From Deltaproteobacteria bacterium UBA2385 (lineage in GTDB: Bacteria > Myxococcota_A > UBA796 > UBA2385): DNA of 6,711 nt. Positions 5,499-6,711 of this stretch are shown piece after piece. The stretch is from the NCBI GenBank assembly GCA_002343455.1, contig DDSR01000168.1:1-6711 (forward strand). The letters are read 5' to 3'. Positions within the stretch are counted from its first letter, which is position 1. Every line of letters starts with the position of its first letter. A program made the position numbers and the translations under genes. The notes under the pieces are model-generated. The model ran no database searches. It was not told the origin of the DNA and saw only the letters and a program-made list of their open reading frames with translations.

Positions 5499-6335
5499 AT
5501 GAGCGAGCCCGTCCAGAGCTTCGTCGAGGTCTTCCAGCCCTCGGGCATCCCGACCGCCATCGGCGTCATCGCCTTCGCCTGGTTCGCCATCCGCATCGGC
5601 ACCAGCACGCTCGACGCCCTCGGGGAGCGCTTCACCGAGCGGCGCCTGCTCTCCAAGCAGATCTCCGCGGTGGGCCGCTTCCTGATCGTCCTGGTGGCCA
5701 TCCTCACCGTCGCCAGCGCCCTCATCCAGTTCACCCGCGAGACCCTGCTCGCCGTCGGCGGCTCGGTCGCCGTCGCCGTCGGCTTCGCCTTCAAGGACCT
5801 GCTCGCCTCGCTGATGGCCGGCATCATCCTGCTCTTCGACCGCCCGTTCCAGGTCGGCGACCGCATCACCTTCGACGGCGAGTACGGCGAGGTCGTCGAG
5901 ATCGGCCTGCGCACCGTCCGCATCAACACGCTCGACGACAACCTCGTCAGCGTCCCCAACAACCGCTTCCTGGCCGACGTCGTCAGCTGCGCGAACGCCG
6001 GCGCGCTGGAGCAGATGTGCGTCTTCGACTTCTGGATCGGCTGCCACGAGGACTTCGACCACGCCAAGGAGATCATCTACGAGGCCACCGCCAGCAGCCG
6101 CTACGTCTACCTGTCGAGGCCGATCCGGGTGCTCATCCGGGAGGGCCCGGTCGAGGGAGGCGCCGAGCGCTTCGCCATCCGCTTGACCGTCAAGGCCTAC
6201 GTCTTCGACGGCCGCTTCGAGACCGCCTTCGGGACCGACGTGACCGAAAGGGTCAAGCGCGCCTTCCGCGCCGCGGGGATCCAGACCGCCGGCGAGCTGG
6301 AGTGGACCCAGCGGACCCGGCTCGCAGCGATCTGA
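5499..6335 (+). CDS. MscS-family small-conductance mechanosensitive channel
   Basis: MscS channels are homo-heptameric inner-membrane pores that open under membrane tension and release solutes on hypo-osmotic shock. This 278-residue protein matches the length of the minimal family member (E. coli MscS, 286). TM1 is about residues 17-37, TM2 59-78 and the pore-lining TM3 83-113, which carries the Gly/Ala packing pattern GGSVAVAVGFAF. The family's junction LFDRPFQVGDRI (112-123) leads into the beta domain, which ends in the hallmark VPNNRF at 152-157. The alpha/beta cytoplasmic vestibule follows to about 262. By alignment the E. coli seal leucines L105 and L109 correspond to V92 and F96, and the hinge Q112-G113 corresponds to K99-D100. 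The cysteines are C164, C174 and C182. It lies 2 bp after the NTPase gene and likely depends on it for translation. Family assignment is firm; ion or solute selectivity cannot be read. Confidence 0.95.
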   Translation: MSEPVQSFVEVFQPSGIPTAIGVIAFAWFAIRIGTSTLDALGERFTERRLLSKQISAVGRFLIVLVAILTVASALIQFTRETLLAVGGSVAVAVGFAFKDLLASLMAGIILLFDRPFQVGDRITFDGEYGEVVEIGLRTVRINTLDDNLVSVPNNRFLADVVSCANAGALEQMCVFDFWIGCHEDFDHAKEIIYEATASSRYVYLSRPIRVLIREGPVEGGAERFAIRLTVKAYVFDGRFETAFGTDVTERVKRAFRAAGIQTAGELEWTQRTRLAAI

Positions 6336-6338
6336 GCT
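6336..6338. other. Three-base convergent junction between channel and Fur-family genes
   Basis: The TGA of the channel gene (6333-6335) and the stop of the minus-strand regulator (complement of 6339-6341) are separated by only 3 bp. Any terminator must lie inside one or both coding regions. A weak 6-bp inverted repeat, CCCGGC at 6316-6321 and GCCGGG at 6343-6348 with a 21-nt loop, straddles the junction without a T-run on either strand. Confidence 0.6.
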
Positions 6339-6711
6339 TCAGGCCGGGCTCCGACCGCGCACCCGCACGACGATGTCGATGCCCTGCACGGACAGGCCCG
6401 GGGGGAGCGAGGCCGGGTCGAGCCGGGCCTGGATCGACCCCGGCGGCAGATCGTAGATCGCGCCGGTGTCCTCGGCGAGGAGGTGGTGATGCGGCTCGGT
6501 GTTCGAGTCGAAGAGGCCCGCCGCCGTGGGAAGGTCGACCTGGCGCAGCAGTCCCGCCGAGACGAAGCCGTTGAGCGTGTTGTAGACCGTGGCCAGGGAG
6601 ACGGGGCAGCCCCGCTCGGCCGCCTCGCGCCAGACCTGCTCGGCCGAGAAGTGCCGGTGCGGACCGCAGAGCACCAGCGCCCCAAGCTCGAGCCGCTTGT
6701 CCGTCGGGCGA
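6339..6711 (-). CDS. Fur-family transcriptional regulator, Irr-like, N-terminus beyond window edge
   Basis: Fur-family proteins are dimeric winged-helix repressors that respond to metals, peroxide or haem. The 123 visible residues (numbered from the window edge) begin inside helix 1 (RPTDKRLELGALVL). They contain the family's HFSAEQVW at 20-27 and the recognition-helix signature VSLATVYNTLNGFVSAGLL at 37-55. The sequences LLRQV, FDSNTEPHHH (67-76) and IYDLP (85-89), with a short tail ending in IDIVVRVRGR, match Irr, the haem-responsive iron regulator known best from Bradyrhizobium. Fur and PerR usually carry CxxC pairs for structural zinc; none is present here, again as in Irr. Cys-Pro at 35-36 is a possible haem-ligand motif. 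About 20 N-terminal residues are missing, so the true start is not visible; the GTG at 6674 is internal to the fold and not a credible start. Fur family is certain; the Irr subgroup is likely. Confidence 0.9.
   Translation of the reverse strand, partial: RPTDKRLELGALVLCGPHRHFSAEQVWREAAERGCPVSLATVYNTLNGFVSAGLLRQVDLPTAAGLFDSNTEPHHHLLAEDTGAIYDLPPGSIQARLDPASLPPGLSVQGIDIVVRVRGRSPA

Noticed and set aside
5469..6062. Open frames on the minus strand opposite the MscS gene
   Set aside because: They mirror the codon bias of a gene with unmistakable MscS motifs and encode acidic or Arg/Ser-rich low-complexity sequence without recognisable domains.
6316..6348. Intrinsic terminator between the convergent genes
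   Set aside because: The stem is only 6 bp with a 21-nt loop and no T-run on either strand, so it is too weak to call as a terminator.
6672..6674. GTG as the start of the Fur-family gene
   Set aside because: Fur-like helix-1 sequence continues upstream to the window edge in the same frame, and a start here would delete part of the DNA-binding domain.

Overview
The window is very GC-rich (roughly 70% by eye, with strong G/C preference at third codon positions) and comes from a Gram-negative-type bacterium. Two proteins start with apparent signal peptides, one large membrane protein seems to expose a long coiled-coil domain outside the inner membrane, and an MscS-type channel is present. GC content, long Ala/Glu-rich coiled coils, weak Shine-Dalgarno sites and an Irr-like Fur-family regulator would fit a myxobacterium or related Myxococcota, but this placement is an inference from general character, not from a marker gene.

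Layout. The left edge (1-343, minus strand) is the N-terminal third or less of an ABC-F ATPase that closely resembles EttA, the energy-dependent translational throttle. A 114-bp divergent intergenic region follows, with a 7-bp perfect inverted repeat and a -10-like element readable on both strands. Four plus-strand genes then run head to tail: a secreted beta-rich protein of unknown function (458-1201), a very acidic soluble protein of unknown function (1294-1824), a 1207-residue membrane P-loop NTPase (1873-5496) and a 278-residue MscS-family mechanosensitive channel (5499-6335). The gaps are 92, 48 and 2 bp. The right edge (6339-6711, minus strand) is most of a Fur-family regulator of the Irr type, its stop codon only 3 bp from the channel's stop and its N-terminus beyond the window.

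The most interesting unit is the NTPase-channel pair. The large protein reads as signal peptide, helical and coiled-coil periplasmic domain interrupted by ten tandem ETPAA-type pentapeptides, a cluster of about six hydrophobic segments, then a cytoplasmic NTPase with clear Walker A and B motifs and a C-terminal winged-helix-like domain. It is almost certainly translationally coupled to the short MscS channel 2 bp downstream. My inference is that it is a separate regulatory subunit that gives an MscS pore ATP-dependent control plus cell-envelope sensing, analogous to the large N-terminal extension that MscK-type channels carry in the same polypeptide. I do not recognise a described family with this architecture. 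The two upstream unknown genes may be accessory members of the same operon or merely co-oriented.
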